From NCBI GenBank assembly GCA_902826335.1, contig CADEEL010000001.1, positions 80,445-144,444 on the forward strand: a stretch of DNA of 64,000 bases, written 5' to 3'. Positions 55,387 to 64,000 of this stretch are shown here, piece by piece (positions within the stretch are counted from its first letter, which is position 1; every line of letters starts with the position of its first letter). The position numbers were made by a program, and so were the translations under genes. Under the pieces are notes generated by a model. It worked only from the letters and a program-made list of their open reading frames with translations, was not told the DNA's origin and searched no databases. The DNA is from an uncultured Alphaproteobacteria bacterium. GTDB lineage: Bacteria; Pseudomonadota; Alphaproteobacteria; Caulobacterales; Aquidulcibacteraceae.

Positions 55387-57183
55387 GTGAATAAACCTAC
55401 CCGCAAAATCGCGCCGCCCGCCGCCCTCCTGGGCGTCGAGCGTTCCCTGTCAGGGCGGTTCTGGCGCGCACGCGAAGGTGATGACGCGCTTGCCGAGGCG
55501 CACAGACGCGATCATGGCCTGCCGGAGATCGCCGCGCGCCTGCTGGCCGCACGCGGAATTTCGCGTGAGGAAGCGCCGGGCTTCCTCGCGCCGACGCTCA
55601 AGGCGTTTTTCCCGGATCCTTCGACTTTCATTGACATGGACCGCGCCGCCGCCGCCATCGAGGATGCAATCGTCTCTGGACGCAAATCGGCCGTGTTCGC
55701 CGATTATGACGTAGACGGAGGAACCTCCGCCGCGCAGCTTGTGCGCTATTTTCGCGCGCGCGGGCGGGACCTCATCATCTACGTGCCGGACCGCATCAAT
55801 GAAGGCTACGGCCCCACGCCCCAGGCGTTCGCGCGGCTAAAAGAGGCCGGCGCCGAACTCGTCATCACCGTCGATTGCGGCGCGACGGCGGAAGCCGCGC
55901 TCAACGCCGCCGCCGAGCTCGGGCTCGATATCATCGTGCTAGATCATCATTTGATGAGCGGCCCGCCGCCCAAGGCGCGCGCGGTCGTCAATCCCAACCG
56001 CATCGATTGCCGCTCGGGCCACGGCGCGTTGACGGCGGCGGGCGTCGTGCTGGTGACCTTGGCGGCGGTCAATCGCGAGGCGCGCAAGCGCGGCTCCATC
56101 GGCGCCAACAATTTGCCGAACCCGATGGACAATCTCGATCTCTCGGCGCTGGGCACGGTGTGCGATGTGGCGCCGCTCACGGGATTCAATCGCGCGATCG
56201 TGGCGCAGGGCCTCAAGGTGCTAGCCAAGCGCGCGAACATCGGCCTCGCCGCGCTCGCGCGCAATGCGGGGCGGCCGGATTCGGCCAGCGTCTACGATCT
56301 TGGGTTTATTCTTGGGCCGCGCATCAATGCCGGCGGGCGCATCGGGGATGCGTCCCTCGCGGCGCGTCTTCTGTCCACGGACGATCCTGCTGAAGCCGAT
56401 GAAATCGCAGCCCAGTTGGAGGATTTGAACATCGAGCGCCGCAAGCGTGAGGCGGATATGCTGGTGGAGGCGACTGCGCTGGCGCTGGCGGAGACCCACC
56501 CGGTTGTCGTTGTCGGCTCGCCGCGTTGGCATCCTGGCGTCATCGGCATCGCGGCTGGGCGCCTGAAGGATAAGATCGGCAAGCCCGTCATTGTGCTTGG
56601 CGGCGTCAACTCTGATGAGCCGGCGAAAGGTTCGGGGCGATCGGTAGCCGGCGTCAATCTCGGCAAGGCGGTGGCTGCAGCCGCGCAGGCGGGCATTGCG
56701 CTCGCGGGCGGCGGCCATGCGATGGCCGCGGGGCTGACCGTTGAATGGAACCGCGTTGAGGCGCTCAAGGATTTTCTGAGCGAGGCGCTCGCGCCCGAAA
56801 TCACCGCCGCGGGAGACGAAGGCCGCACGCTGGCGATCGATGCGCTGGCGGGCCTGGGCGCGATCGATTTGTCCCTGCTCGATGCGGTCGATCGCATCGG
56901 ACCATATGGGCCAGGCCATCCCGAGCCGGTGTTCGCCTTGGCGGACGTGACTGTTTCGTACGCATCCGCGCTCAAGGGCGGGGAGCATGTGCGCGCCGTC
57001 CTTACAGATGCGCGCGGCGCGAAAATGCGCGCCATCGCCTGGCGCATGGGCGGCGCGCCCGCTGGCGATGCGCTGCTGGCGCGTGATCGCCCGCTGCATG
57101 TCGCGGTGAAGCTGAAGCGCGACACATATGGCGGGGGCGAGCGCGCGGAAGTCGAGATCATCGATGTCGCGTTGGCGACGTGA
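55387..57183 (+). CDS. recJ: Single-stranded-DNA-specific exonuclease RecJ
   Basis: A 598-residue 5'-3' exonuclease of the DHH superfamily acting in RecF-pathway recombination and mismatch repair. FADYDVDGGTSAAQLVRYF, VDCGATAEAALN, VLDHHLMSGPPPKARAVVNPN, LGTVCDVAPL and GPRINAGGRIGDA are the DHH motifs, and GGGHAMAAGLTV is DHHA1. An OB-fold tail follows. The start is GTG at 55387. The stop overlaps the DOMON-like gene in a GTGA. Confidence 0.95.
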   Translation: MNKPTRKIAPPAALLGVERSLSGRFWRAREGDDALAEAHRRDHGLPEIAARLLAARGISREEAPGFLAPTLKAFFPDPSTFIDMDRAAAAIEDAIVSGRKSAVFADYDVDGGTSAAQLVRYFRARGRDLIIYVPDRINEGYGPTPQAFARLKEAGAELVITVDCGATAEAALNAAAELGLDIIVLDHHLMSGPPPKARAVVNPNRIDCRSGHGALTAAGVVLVTLAAVNREARKRGSIGANNLPNPMDNLDLSALGTVCDVAPLTGFNRAIVAQGLKVLAKRANIGLAALARNAGRPDSASVYDLGFILGPRINAGGRIGDASLAARLLSTDDPAEADEIAAQLEDLNIERRKREADMLVEATALALAETHPVVVVGSPRWHPGVIGIAAGRLKDKIGKPVIVLGGVNSDEPAKGSGRSVAGVNLGKAVAAAAQAGIALAGGGHAMAAGLTVEWNRVEALKDFLSEALAPEITAAGDEGRTLAIDALAGLGAIDLSLLDAVDRIGPYGPGHPEPVFALADVTVSYASALKGGEHVRAVLTDARGAKMRAIAWRMGGAPAGDALLARDRPLHVAVKLKRDTYGGGERAEVEIIDVALAT

Positions 57184-57740
57184 CGCTGGTGCGCGTTTCG
57201 CTCATCCGCCATCCTGACTCGAAGGGCGTCGCAATTGAGGCGATAGAAGTTGCGGCCGCGCGTGAGGGCGCGAATGCACTGCATCTCAGCTACAGCGCGA
57301 CGGGCGATTTCTCTCGCGTCGTTTTGCCGGAACTCACAACCTCAACCCGCTCTGACGATTTATGGCGCACGACTTGTTTTGAAGCGTTCGTGCGCGCGCA
57401 GGGCGCCAAAAGCTATTTTGAGTTCAACCTATCGCCGTCCACGCGCTGGGCCGCCTATCGCTTTGAGGCCTATCGCGCCGGCATGACGCCGGCTGAAGCT
57501 GCGCCGCCGCGTATCGCCGTGACGCGCGACCCAAACCTCCTTGAACTCACCGTCACGCTCGATCTCTCCCACATACCCGATCTTGCGCGCAGCGCGCGGT
57601 TGAGCATCGCGCTCTCGGCCGTCATCGAGGAGACAGACGGCGCCATGTCCTATTGGGCGTTGGCGCATGCGCCGGGGCGGCCGGATTTTCACCATGCCGA
57701 TTGCTTTGCGCTCGAACTCGACTTAGCGGACCTTGGATGA
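57180..57740 (+). CDS. DOMON-like domain protein
   Basis: A 186-residue protein with a GTG start that overlaps recJ. It shows the DOMON-like pattern: LHLSYSATGDFSRVVLPE, DDLWRTTCFEAFVRAQGAKSYFEFNLSPS and WAAYRFEAYRAGM, then FHHADCFALELDL. Such domains may bind heme or sugars; the role here is unknown. There is no signal peptide. It overlaps the next gene by 4 bases. Confidence 0.8.
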   Translation: MTLVRVSLIRHPDSKGVAIEAIEVAAAREGANALHLSYSATGDFSRVVLPELTTSTRSDDLWRTTCFEAFVRAQGAKSYFEFNLSPSTRWAAYRFEAYRAGMTPAEAAPPRIAVTRDPNLLELTVTLDLSHIPDLARSARLSIALSAVIEETDGAMSYWALAHAPGRPDFHHADCFALELDLADLG

Positions 57741-58939
57741 AGTTCGGCCTCGATCGCTTATTGGAAGACCCAGCCTTGCGCGCGCCGCTCAAGGGCCGCC
57801 GCGTGGCGCTGCTCGCCCATCCAGCCTCGGTCACGCGCGATCTCACTCACGCGCTCGATGCGCTCACGGCATGCGACGATATCCGCATCACCGCCGCGTT
57901 CGGTCCGCAGCACGGCATGCGCGGCGACAAGCAGGACAACATGATGGAGAGTGCGGACTACACCGACCCGATCCATGGGGTGCCCGTGTTCAGCCTGTAT
58001 GGAGAGGGCCGCCGGCCGACCGGTCAGATGCTCTCCACCTTCGATGTGCTGCTTGTTGATCTGCAGGATCTCGGCTGCCGCATCTACACGTTTATCACCA
58101 CGCTGCTCTACGTGATGGAGGCGGCCGCCGCGCATGGCAAAGAGGTGTGGGTGCTGGACCGGCCCAATCCGGTGGGACGTCCGATTGAAGGTCTGAGCCT
58201 GCGTCCCGGTTGGGAAAGTTTCGTCGGCGCCGGTCCGATGCCAATGCGCCATGGGCTGACGCTCGGCGAACTGGGCCGTTGGTTCATCGATCACTACAAA
58301 CTCGATCTCGCCTACCGCGTCATCGAGATGGAAGGCTGGCGCGCCGACGAAGCGCCCGGTTATGGCTGGCCGCTTGGCGAACGCGTCTGGGTCAATCCCA
58401 GCCCCAACGCACCCAATCTCTGGATGGCGCGCGCCTATGCCGGCACGGTGATGCTCGAAGGGACGACGCTGTCGGAAGGGCGCGGGACGACGCGCCCGCT
58501 CGAACTCTTCGGCGCCCCGGATATCGACGCCGCGGCTGTGCTTGCGGAAATGCGCGCGCTGGCGCCGCATTGGCTGGAAGGCTGCCGCCTGCGCGCGTGT
58601 TGGTTCGAGCCGACGTTTCATAAACATGTTAAGCTGCTCTGCGCCGGGGGCCAGATTCACACGGAAGGCCCTGACTATGATCACGCCGCGTTCAAACCCT
58701 GGCGCTTGATGGCGCTGGCGTTCAAGGCGATCCGCCGTCTTTACCCGGATTATCCGTTGTGGCGCGATTTCGCGTACGAATACGAACACGGGAAACTCGC
58801 CATCGATGTGATTAATGGCTCGCCGCTGCTGCGCGACTGGGTGGATGATGGCGCCGCGACGCCGGCGGATCTGGAGGCGCTGACCGCAGCCGACGAGGCG
58901 GTCTGGGCCGACGCGCGCCGCAAACATCTTTTGTATTGA
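57737..58939 (+). CDS. DUF1343 / NamZ-like exo-beta-N-acetylmuramidase
   Basis: A 400-residue protein of the DUF1343 family, whose characterised member NamZ removes terminal MurNAc from peptidoglycan fragments. VALLAHPASVTRDLTH, AFGPQHGMRGDKQDNM, DLQDLGCRIYTFITTLLYVMEAA, VLDRPNPVGR, PMRHGLTLGELGRW and GTTLSEGRGTTRPLELFGAPDI are the recognised core. No signal peptide is visible at the 57737 start, so it may be cytoplasmic and recycle cell-wall sugars. It is translationally coupled to the DOMON-like gene. Confidence 0.85.
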   Translation: MKFGLDRLLEDPALRAPLKGRRVALLAHPASVTRDLTHALDALTACDDIRITAAFGPQHGMRGDKQDNMMESADYTDPIHGVPVFSLYGEGRRPTGQMLSTFDVLLVDLQDLGCRIYTFITTLLYVMEAAAAHGKEVWVLDRPNPVGRPIEGLSLRPGWESFVGAGPMPMRHGLTLGELGRWFIDHYKLDLAYRVIEMEGWRADEAPGYGWPLGERVWVNPSPNAPNLWMARAYAGTVMLEGTTLSEGRGTTRPLELFGAPDIDAAAVLAEMRALAPHWLEGCRLRACWFEPTFHKHVKLLCAGGQIHTEGPDYDHAAFKPWRLMALAFKAIRRLYPDYPLWRDFAYEYEHGKLAIDVINGSPLLRDWVDDGAATPADLEALTAADEAVWADARRKHLLY

Positions 58940-59193
58940 GGCGCGCGGAACAGCGCCCGCGCAAACTGGCTCCCCATAGTCGACGCATTTAGAACCGCTG
59001 CGAACGGGATTCCCGCAGGTTTGGACGCTTACTAAGCCAGCCGGAACAGGACCGCAGATCTATCCGAAGCATATTCGACAAGACCGCTAGAACTGCCCCA
59101 AAGACGCTGCTGCACGCCCGCCAGGCAGGGGTGAGGACAAGCGGCGGGTTCGTGTACCCTTTTGAGAATTCAGGGCGGTTGATGGCTTGGCAG
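58940..59193. other. Gene-free stretch before the IS remnant
   Basis: About 250 bases following the NamZ-like gene. I see no convincing coding frame, RNA or hairpin terminator. It probably marks the boundary between conserved chromosome and the accessory segment. Confidence 0.4.
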
Positions 59194-59530
59194 AATGGCC
59201 TGCACCCGGTTCGGTGGACGGTAAGTTAGCCTCGTTCCGCCTTCTCCTCATACTCCGCTGGGCTCAGATAGCCCAGCGTCGAGTGCCGCCGGCGCGGATT
59301 GTAGAAGTACTCGATATAATCGAACACGCCGGCTTTGGCGTCATGGCGCGTTCGGTAGGTTCTGCGCGCCGTCCGCTCGGTCTTGAGCGAGGAGAAGAAG
59401 CTCTTCATCGCCGCATTATCCCAGCACTTGCCGGCGGGGCTCATCGAGCAGGCGACTCCATGCTCGGCCGTCAGCCGTTGGAATTGCTCGCGCGTGTCTT
59501 GCGATCCGTGATCTGAATAATGCATCAATC
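59194..59530 (-). mobile_element. IS3-family insertion sequence remnant
   Basis: The segment holds the last ~100 codons of an IS3-type transposase. Beyond its stop is CCACCGAACCGGGTGCAGGCC (reading the minus strand), a sequence that resembles IS3-family ends. Only the 3' end of the element remains. The inner boundary is near 59525-59530, at the end of the GH130 gene. The outer boundary near 59194 is approximate. Confidence 0.65.
59226..59525 (-). pseudogene. IS3-family transposase, C-terminal fragment
   Basis: About 100 residues: MHYSDHGSQDTREQFQRL (second catalytic Asp of DDE), WDNAAMKSFFSSLKTE (catalytic Glu) and FYNPRRRHSTLGYLSPAEYE, the integrase core of IS3 OrfB. The first Asp and everything before it are missing, so it cannot be active. 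The frame can be read further upstream into the GH130 gene on the same strand, but that part has no transposase similarity. Confidence 0.85.
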
Positions 59531-60829
59531 GTAGCGCTGCATCGCGCCGAGCAACACGGTGAGATCGATCGTGGCGAAGGTCGAGTAGGTGTCCGAGACC
59601 GCATAGGGGAGAATGAGGTGCTCGCCATGGCGAATTGCGCCGCACGTATAGACGACGTTAGGCACATAGCCTTCGCGCTCCGAGGGTTCAGGGCCCACAA
59701 ACGGCTCCCGCAAGCGGGCGATTACTCTCGAAGGATCGACGGAATCGAGAAGCGCCGCGCCGATAGAATACTTTCGCACCGGCCCCACGCCGTGCGTGAG
59801 CAACAGCCAGCCCTCGTCGAGCTCAATCGGCGACCCGCAATTGCCGATCTGCACGAACTCCCACGGATATTCGGGCTTCAGAACAGCCGAGCCCGTCTCC
59901 CATGTATGGAGATCGTCCGAGTATATGAGATAGAGGTTCTCATTGTCCTGCCTGGCGATCATCGCATACTTGCCGCCGATCTTGCGTGGAAACAGCGCCA
60001 TACCTTTATTTTGCGACGCCGCCCCCCGCAGCGGCGTCATGCGGAAGGAGATGAAGTCCGCGGTCTCGATCAATTCCGAGCAGATGGCGCGCCCACTATA
60101 GGCGGTGTAGGTCGCGTAATAGATGTCGCGTCCGTCATCGACGAAGCGCACGAAACGGGCGTCTTCAATGCCGTTGGACTGGGAGGGCGTCACAGGAAAG
60201 ATCACACGCTCGCTGATGTCATCATCGGCGTTGAAGATGACATCAACGCTATCGCCTTCAGCGCCGGCGCGCCGGCTGCGGACGCTCGGAACAGACGCAA
60301 GGCCCGCGCACGGATCGACGCTCACACAGCCATCGGCCGCAATCGTGCCAGTTCTAAATGTGAGCGAAGAAACGTGACCTTCGCCGAGCGCGCGCAGGCT
60401 CAGGATGAAGCGCATGCCTCCGACGGGCGCGCCGGTCTGATCGGGGTGTGCAACGATGCTTGGATTGAATAAAGCCGCCGCCTCGAAGCTATTTTCCTGC
60501 AAAAAATACGCGCCGACAAGCTGCCGTTGAACGCTGGTGAACGCGGCGTGCATCGCCAATGCGCTCTCCATCTCTTCGGCGCGTGCCTCGAATATCTTGA
60601 GCAGATCGCGGTGGCGGTTGTCGAAATTGTCCAATACGTCCGCCAGATTCTTGGCTGCCGCCTCCGCGTCCATCGCAAGCACGCGCGCAACGACATTGTT
60701 CACGCGCGTGAAGTCGGTGGTGTTGATGTCGCGCGGTTCAACGGCTGGCCTGAAAGGGCGTATGACAACGCGCGCCGGGTCAGGGCGCAATTGTAAAGCT
60801 TGACGTTTCAAGCCGGTTGTCGGCGCCAT
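59525..60829 (-). CDS. GH130-family glycosidase/phosphorylase
   Basis: A 434-residue protein of glycoside hydrolase family 130, which includes phosphorylases and hydrolases acting on beta-mannosides. A helical N-terminal region (about residues 1-110) precedes the five-bladed propeller. SNGIEDARFVRFVDDG carries the catalytic Asp region, and YYATYTAYSGRA, NKGMALFPRKIGGKYAMIARQD and NCGSPIELDEGWLLLTHGVGPVRKYSIGA match the family. Phosphorylase or hydrolase cannot be told from sequence. It lies 31 bases after the GT4 gene on the same strand, so the two probably act together. Its stop lies exactly at the IS remnant edge. Confidence 0.85.
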   Translation of the reverse strand: MAPTTGLKRQALQLRPDPARVVIRPFRPAVEPRDINTTDFTRVNNVVARVLAMDAEAAAKNLADVLDNFDNRHRDLLKIFEARAEEMESALAMHAAFTSVQRQLVGAYFLQENSFEAAALFNPSIVAHPDQTGAPVGGMRFILSLRALGEGHVSSLTFRTGTIAADGCVSVDPCAGLASVPSVRSRRAGAEGDSVDVIFNADDDISERVIFPVTPSQSNGIEDARFVRFVDDGRDIYYATYTAYSGRAICSELIETADFISFRMTPLRGAASQNKGMALFPRKIGGKYAMIARQDNENLYLIYSDDLHTWETGSAVLKPEYPWEFVQIGNCGSPIELDEGWLLLTHGVGPVRKYSIGAALLDSVDPSRVIARLREPFVGPEPSEREGYVPNVVYTCGAIRHGEHLILPYAVSDTYSTFATIDLTVLLGAMQRYD

Positions 60830-60860
60830 TATGCCCTCGGAACTCTAGGAATACTGATGA

Positions 60861-63161
60861 CTAGACGAAGGCGTGTGCGCGCAATGCTCGTGTCGGCGCG
60901 CGACGCACTTGGCCGCTGTTCAAGCGCGCCAGCGAACGCATCTCGGCAAGGCCAAGGAGGTAACACACAACAGACTCGCCGCCTCTGTTTTCGTTGGCGC
61001 GATCGGGGTGCAGACCGTCGCGGCATGCGCCAGTTGCAATGTCAGTAAGCGGGGCCTTCAGATCGTTTTCACCCAAGAACCACGCAAAGGCCCGTTCGGC
61101 GTCGCGCTTCCATTTGACATCATCACTGGCTCGAAAAGCCGCAAGGCATGCCGAGATCGCCGCCGCGGCTTCCACCGGCTGCTGGTCGAAAGCCTTGGGC
61201 GCTACTCGCTCGTCGCCATAGCTGTCGGTGCCGATCGGCCTGAAGACGCCCGCGGACGTGGTCTGTAGTCCCATCAGCCAGCGCAGCGATCTCAATCCCG
61301 CAGCGAGATAGCTTGGCGATGATATGGCGGCGCCGGTGACGATCAAAGCCTGCGACAGTCGCGCATTGTCATAGGTCAGGCCCGCTTCGAACCACACCCA
61401 GTCGTCGGTCTCTGTCTTCAAAAGGCGTGCAAGCAATTTGTCCGCAAGCGCACAACGGATGCGCTCGGCAACGGGATCGCCGACCAGCGCGGCGCAATAG
61501 CTATCAAGGCCGAGGAGCGTAAATGCCCAGGCGCGCGGTGATGTGAAGCTCTCGACGATCGGCAGCGCCTGCGCAAACAATGCCGCCGCCCAGAGGCGCC
61601 GGGACGGGGCATCGTCACTGCGCGCGCACGCCCCCAACGCCCACAGTGTACGCCCGTGACTGTCCTCGGAGCCGCTGGGCTCCAACCACCGACGATCAAA
61701 ACTCATGAAGTTGCGGAACCTATGCACGTCCGCGTTCCAAGCGTGTTGAACGAACGCCGCGAAGCGCGCCGTCATCGCTTCCGGAAGCGGCGCCTCGCTG
61801 CCGACGCTGAGCGCGCTGGCCAGCAGCAGCGCACGAGCATTGTCGTCGACGCAGTAGCCGTGCCCGCGATCCGCCACGGAGTGAACGGCATGCTGAAACA
61901 GACCGGTATCGTCGCACATAGAGAGAAGATGCGCGATACGCAGTTCGGGCAAAGGGTTTGGCTCGGGCCGTGCGATAACGGGCTTAGGCGGCGCTGCTCG
62001 GTCGCTGAGCGTTGGCTGGCGCGCGCGTTCACACACTTCAAGATATCGCTGTGCTGATTGCTCCCAGGTCATGGATCGACTGGCGACATAGGCGCGTTTC
62101 CGCATCGATTCACGGCGCACGTCGTCGGTTAGCAATCCCGAGATCGCGACGCTGAGCGCGTCGGCGTTCATGACCGGGACAAGAATGCCTTTGCCGTCGG
62201 CCAGCAATTCGCGCGCGTGCCAGTAGGGTGTGGAGACCACTGCCTTGCCGAGGCCGAAACTGTAAGCCAGCGTACCTGACGTCATCTGGGCTTCGTTGAG
62301 ATACGGCGTGACATAGACGTCGCACATGGCGATGAAGCCAAGAAGCGTCGCCTTATCAACGAACTGGTCGAGGAAAACCACATGGTCTTCGATGCCGAGC
62401 GTCCGCGCGCGCGCCACGAGGCTATCGCGATAGGCTTCACCATCTCGGCGAGCGAGTGATGGGTGGGTCGCGCCGAGCACGACATAAACGGCGTCAGGAC
62501 GATGCGCCAGGATCGAAGGCATGGCTTCGATCATCACCTCAATCCCCTTATTGGGCGAGAGCAGGCCAAACGTAAGGATGACGGCCTTGCCGCTGAAACC
62601 AAGCCTTGCTTTGGCGTGGTCTGGCGCGACGAACGGCGAGTCTGGAACGCCGTGCGCGATGATTTCGATCATTTCCGGGGGCGTATCGTACACCTCCTCA
62701 AGCAATTGCCGCCCTTTATTGGCCATCACGACAAGTTTGGTCGACACGCCAATGATCGAATTCATCACCCGCCTTTGCGCTGGGTTCGGTGTGGCCAGAA
62801 TGGTGTGCAGCGTCGTAACGATTGGCGCATTCAGGCGCGTTAGCAGGGGAATGATGCAATCGCCGGCCTCGCCGCCGAAAATGCCGAACTCATGCTGCAG
62901 GGAAATCGCGTCGAATGAGCCGGCGTTCAGGAACTGGGCGGCGCGCTCATAGTCTTCCGTCACGGCATCATTGATCTGGAACCCGACCGCGCTCGGATAG
63001 TCGTAGCGATTGCCCTGATCGGTCATCGCGACAATGGTCGTATCGATGTTCACCGGCAGGCCGGCGATGGCTTGTTGGAGATCGGTCGTGAAGGTGGCTA
63101 TCCCACACCTGCGCGGTAGTGAGTTTCCGATCACGGCAAGGCGTCTTATGGGCGTCGTCAT
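60861..63161 (-). CDS. GT4 glycosyltransferase with C-terminal helical domain
   Basis: A 766-residue two-part protein. Residues about 1-400 are a GT4 (GT-B fold) glycosyltransferase: NSLPRRCGIATFTTDLQQ, QHEFGIFGGEAGD, LTFGLLSPNKGIEVMIEAMP and TSGTLAYSFGLGKAVVSTPYWHARELL. Residues about 430-750 start LRIAHLLSMCDDTGLFQHA and continue DRGHGYCVDDNARALLLA and WVWFEAGLTYDNARLSQALI, the look of an alpha/alpha-barrel carbohydrate enzyme. I infer it builds or modifies a glycan related to the GH130 substrate. The start at 63161 has GGAGG upstream. Confidence 0.82.
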   Translation of the reverse strand: MTTPIRRLAVIGNSLPRRCGIATFTTDLQQAIAGLPVNIDTTIVAMTDQGNRYDYPSAVGFQINDAVTEDYERAAQFLNAGSFDAISLQHEFGIFGGEAGDCIIPLLTRLNAPIVTTLHTILATPNPAQRRVMNSIIGVSTKLVVMANKGRQLLEEVYDTPPEMIEIIAHGVPDSPFVAPDHAKARLGFSGKAVILTFGLLSPNKGIEVMIEAMPSILAHRPDAVYVVLGATHPSLARRDGEAYRDSLVARARTLGIEDHVVFLDQFVDKATLLGFIAMCDVYVTPYLNEAQMTSGTLAYSFGLGKAVVSTPYWHARELLADGKGILVPVMNADALSVAISGLLTDDVRRESMRKRAYVASRSMTWEQSAQRYLEVCERARQPTLSDRAAPPKPVIARPEPNPLPELRIAHLLSMCDDTGLFQHAVHSVADRGHGYCVDDNARALLLASALSVGSEAPLPEAMTARFAAFVQHAWNADVHRFRNFMSFDRRWLEPSGSEDSHGRTLWALGACARSDDAPSRRLWAAALFAQALPIVESFTSPRAWAFTLLGLDSYCAALVGDPVAERIRCALADKLLARLLKTETDDWVWFEAGLTYDNARLSQALIVTGAAISSPSYLAAGLRSLRWLMGLQTTSAGVFRPIGTDSYGDERVAPKAFDQQPVEAAAAISACLAAFRASDDVKWKRDAERAFAWFLGENDLKAPLTDIATGACRDGLHPDRANENRGGESVVCYLLGLAEMRSLARLNSGQVRRAPTRALRAHAFV

Positions 63162-63365
63162 GAGTGCTAGCCTCCGGGCGTGCAAACAACCTCGCCGCCG
63201 CGACGTGGCGGCGGAAACGGTGCTGATTGTGTTGCAAGCAGCGCAGCTTAGCACACAAACACCGTTTGGTGTCTTTTTTGTGCGATGGGCCGAGCGCGTG
63301 GTTTGACGGCGTGGCTGCTGTTTCTCAACTCAGCCGATTTGTCTCAAGAGTGCTGAGGGCGGACA
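63162..63365. other. Gene-free stretch between the GT4 gene and the second IS remnant
   Basis: About 200 bases with the likely GT4-GH130 promoter. No coding frame is convincing. An in-frame TGA (63354-63356) lies just before the transposase-like sequence, marking the truncation. Confidence 0.5.
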
Positions 63366-64000
63366 ATCACCAGCCCGGCCTACATGGTGATCAAGGCCGC
63401 TGACGAATTCAAACACAAGACCAGCGCGCCCAATCAGCTTTGGCAAACCGACTTCACCTATTTCAAGATCGTCGGCTGGGGCTGGTATTATCTCTCCACC
63501 ATCCTCGACGATTTCTCTCGCTACATCGTCGCCTGGAAACTCTGCGCCACCATGCGCGCCGACGATGTCACCGCGACCCTCGATCTCGCACTCGCCAGCG
63601 CCGGCCTCGATCACGCCGCCGTCGTGCATCGGCCGCGTCTCTTGTCGGACAATGGCGCCTCTTACATCTCGGAGGACTTAGCCAAGTGGCTTGAGAAGAA
63701 ACGCATGCGCCATGTCCGCGGCGCGCCTTATCATCCCCAAACGCAAGGCAAGATCGAGCGCTGGCATCAAACGCTCAAAAGCCGCGTCCTGCTCGAGAAC
63801 TCATATTTTCCGGGTGATCTCGAACGGCGCATCGCCGCTTTCGTGACCAACTACAACCACGACCGCTATCACGAAAGTCTCGACAATCTCACGCCGGCTG
63901 ACGTCTATTTCGGACGCGGCCAAGCCATTCTTGAGGAGAGAAACCGCATCAAACGCCAGACCATCGCCAATCGACGCTTGCAGCATCGGCTGCGCGCCGC
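63366..64000 (+). pseudogene. IS3-family transposase, 5'-truncated, runs off window
   Basis: About 211 residues of an IS3 OrfB integrase core: NQLWQTDFTYFKIVGWGWYYL (Asp1), LLSDNGASYI (Asp2) and GKIERWHQTLKSRVLL (Glu), then YNHDRYHESLDNLTPADVYFG. All three DDE residues are present, but the N-terminal HTH region is missing: the frame is closed by TGA at 63354-63356 and similarity begins at about 63366. It belongs to a different IS3 subgroup from the fragment at 59.2-59.5 kb and has the opposite orientation. The 3' end is outside the window. Confidence 0.85.

Noticed and set aside
57758..58927. 389-residue antisense frame over the NamZ-like gene
   Set aside because: Arg/His-rich shadow of a clear protein family.
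63034..63306. Small plus-strand frame over the GT4 start
   Set aside because: It is opposite the well-supported GT4 N terminus and lacks similarity.

Overview
This is about 64 kb of a GC-rich alphaproteobacterial chromosome. The assignment rests on 5-aminolevulinate synthase (hemA) instead of glutamyl-tRNA reductase, a MucR/Ros regulator, a family-5 uracil-DNA glycosylase, type-2 ArgC, a DUF2842 protein, a GlpX-type FBPase beside homoserine dehydrogenase, and the order rpoZ-rsh-pyrE-pdxJ-acpS-lepB-rnc-era-recO. The gene order looks Caulobacterales/Hyphomonadaceae-like, but genus and species cannot be read from the sequence. A motB gene suggests motility and a class I PHA synthase suggests polyester storage.

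Layout. 0-5.4 kb: queA end, tgt, a lipoprotein, hrpB and a threonine dehydratase. 5.4-11 kb: soluble lytic transglycosylase, dapA-smpB, a uracil-DNA glycosylase, a NYN-domain protein and folK. 11-21 kb: a dense operon-like run joining stringent response (rpoZ, rsh), nucleotide, PLP and lipid cofactor synthesis (pyrE, pdxJ, acpS), secretion and RNA processing (lepB, rnc, era), and DNA repair and decatenation (recO, parC). 21-26.8 kb: LemA/M48 protease pair, N-end-rule transferase, motB, a flavin reductase-dehydrogenase pair and a degenerate receiver protein. 26.8-29.8 kb: divergent hemB and hemA, a small DUF6898-like protein and mucR. 30-36.4 kb: glyA-nrdR-ribD(reductase only)-ribE-ribBX-ribH-nusB-thiL. 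37-42.5 kb: H+-pyrophosphatase, a BamE-like lipoprotein, plsX-fabH-ihfA and tRNA-Pro. 42.5-49.2 kb: an outer-membrane barrel, an UMF1 transporter, ctaA, rplM-rpsI and argC. 49.4-58.9 kb: phaC, then aminotransferase-hom-glpX-recJ-DOMON-NamZ.

The last 5 kb is accessory. A GH130 glycosidase/phosphorylase and a large GT4 glycosyltransferase with a C-terminal helical domain lie between two truncated IS3-family transposase genes.

Most of the window is conserved housekeeping DNA; I found no defence system, prophage, CRISPR array or obvious new multi-gene machine. The most interesting structure lies between genes. At several sites two palindromes sit side by side with mirror-image asymmetry, most clearly before folK, before parC and before glyA, with looser examples before ctaA and between argC and phaC. 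One such palindrome seems to supply the start codon and first residues of FolK. Other oddities are a Tgt lacking two of three zinc cysteines, a riboflavin cluster in which RibD lacks its deaminase half and RibBA has a degenerate cyclohydrolase half, and the IS-bracketed GH130/GT4 cassette.
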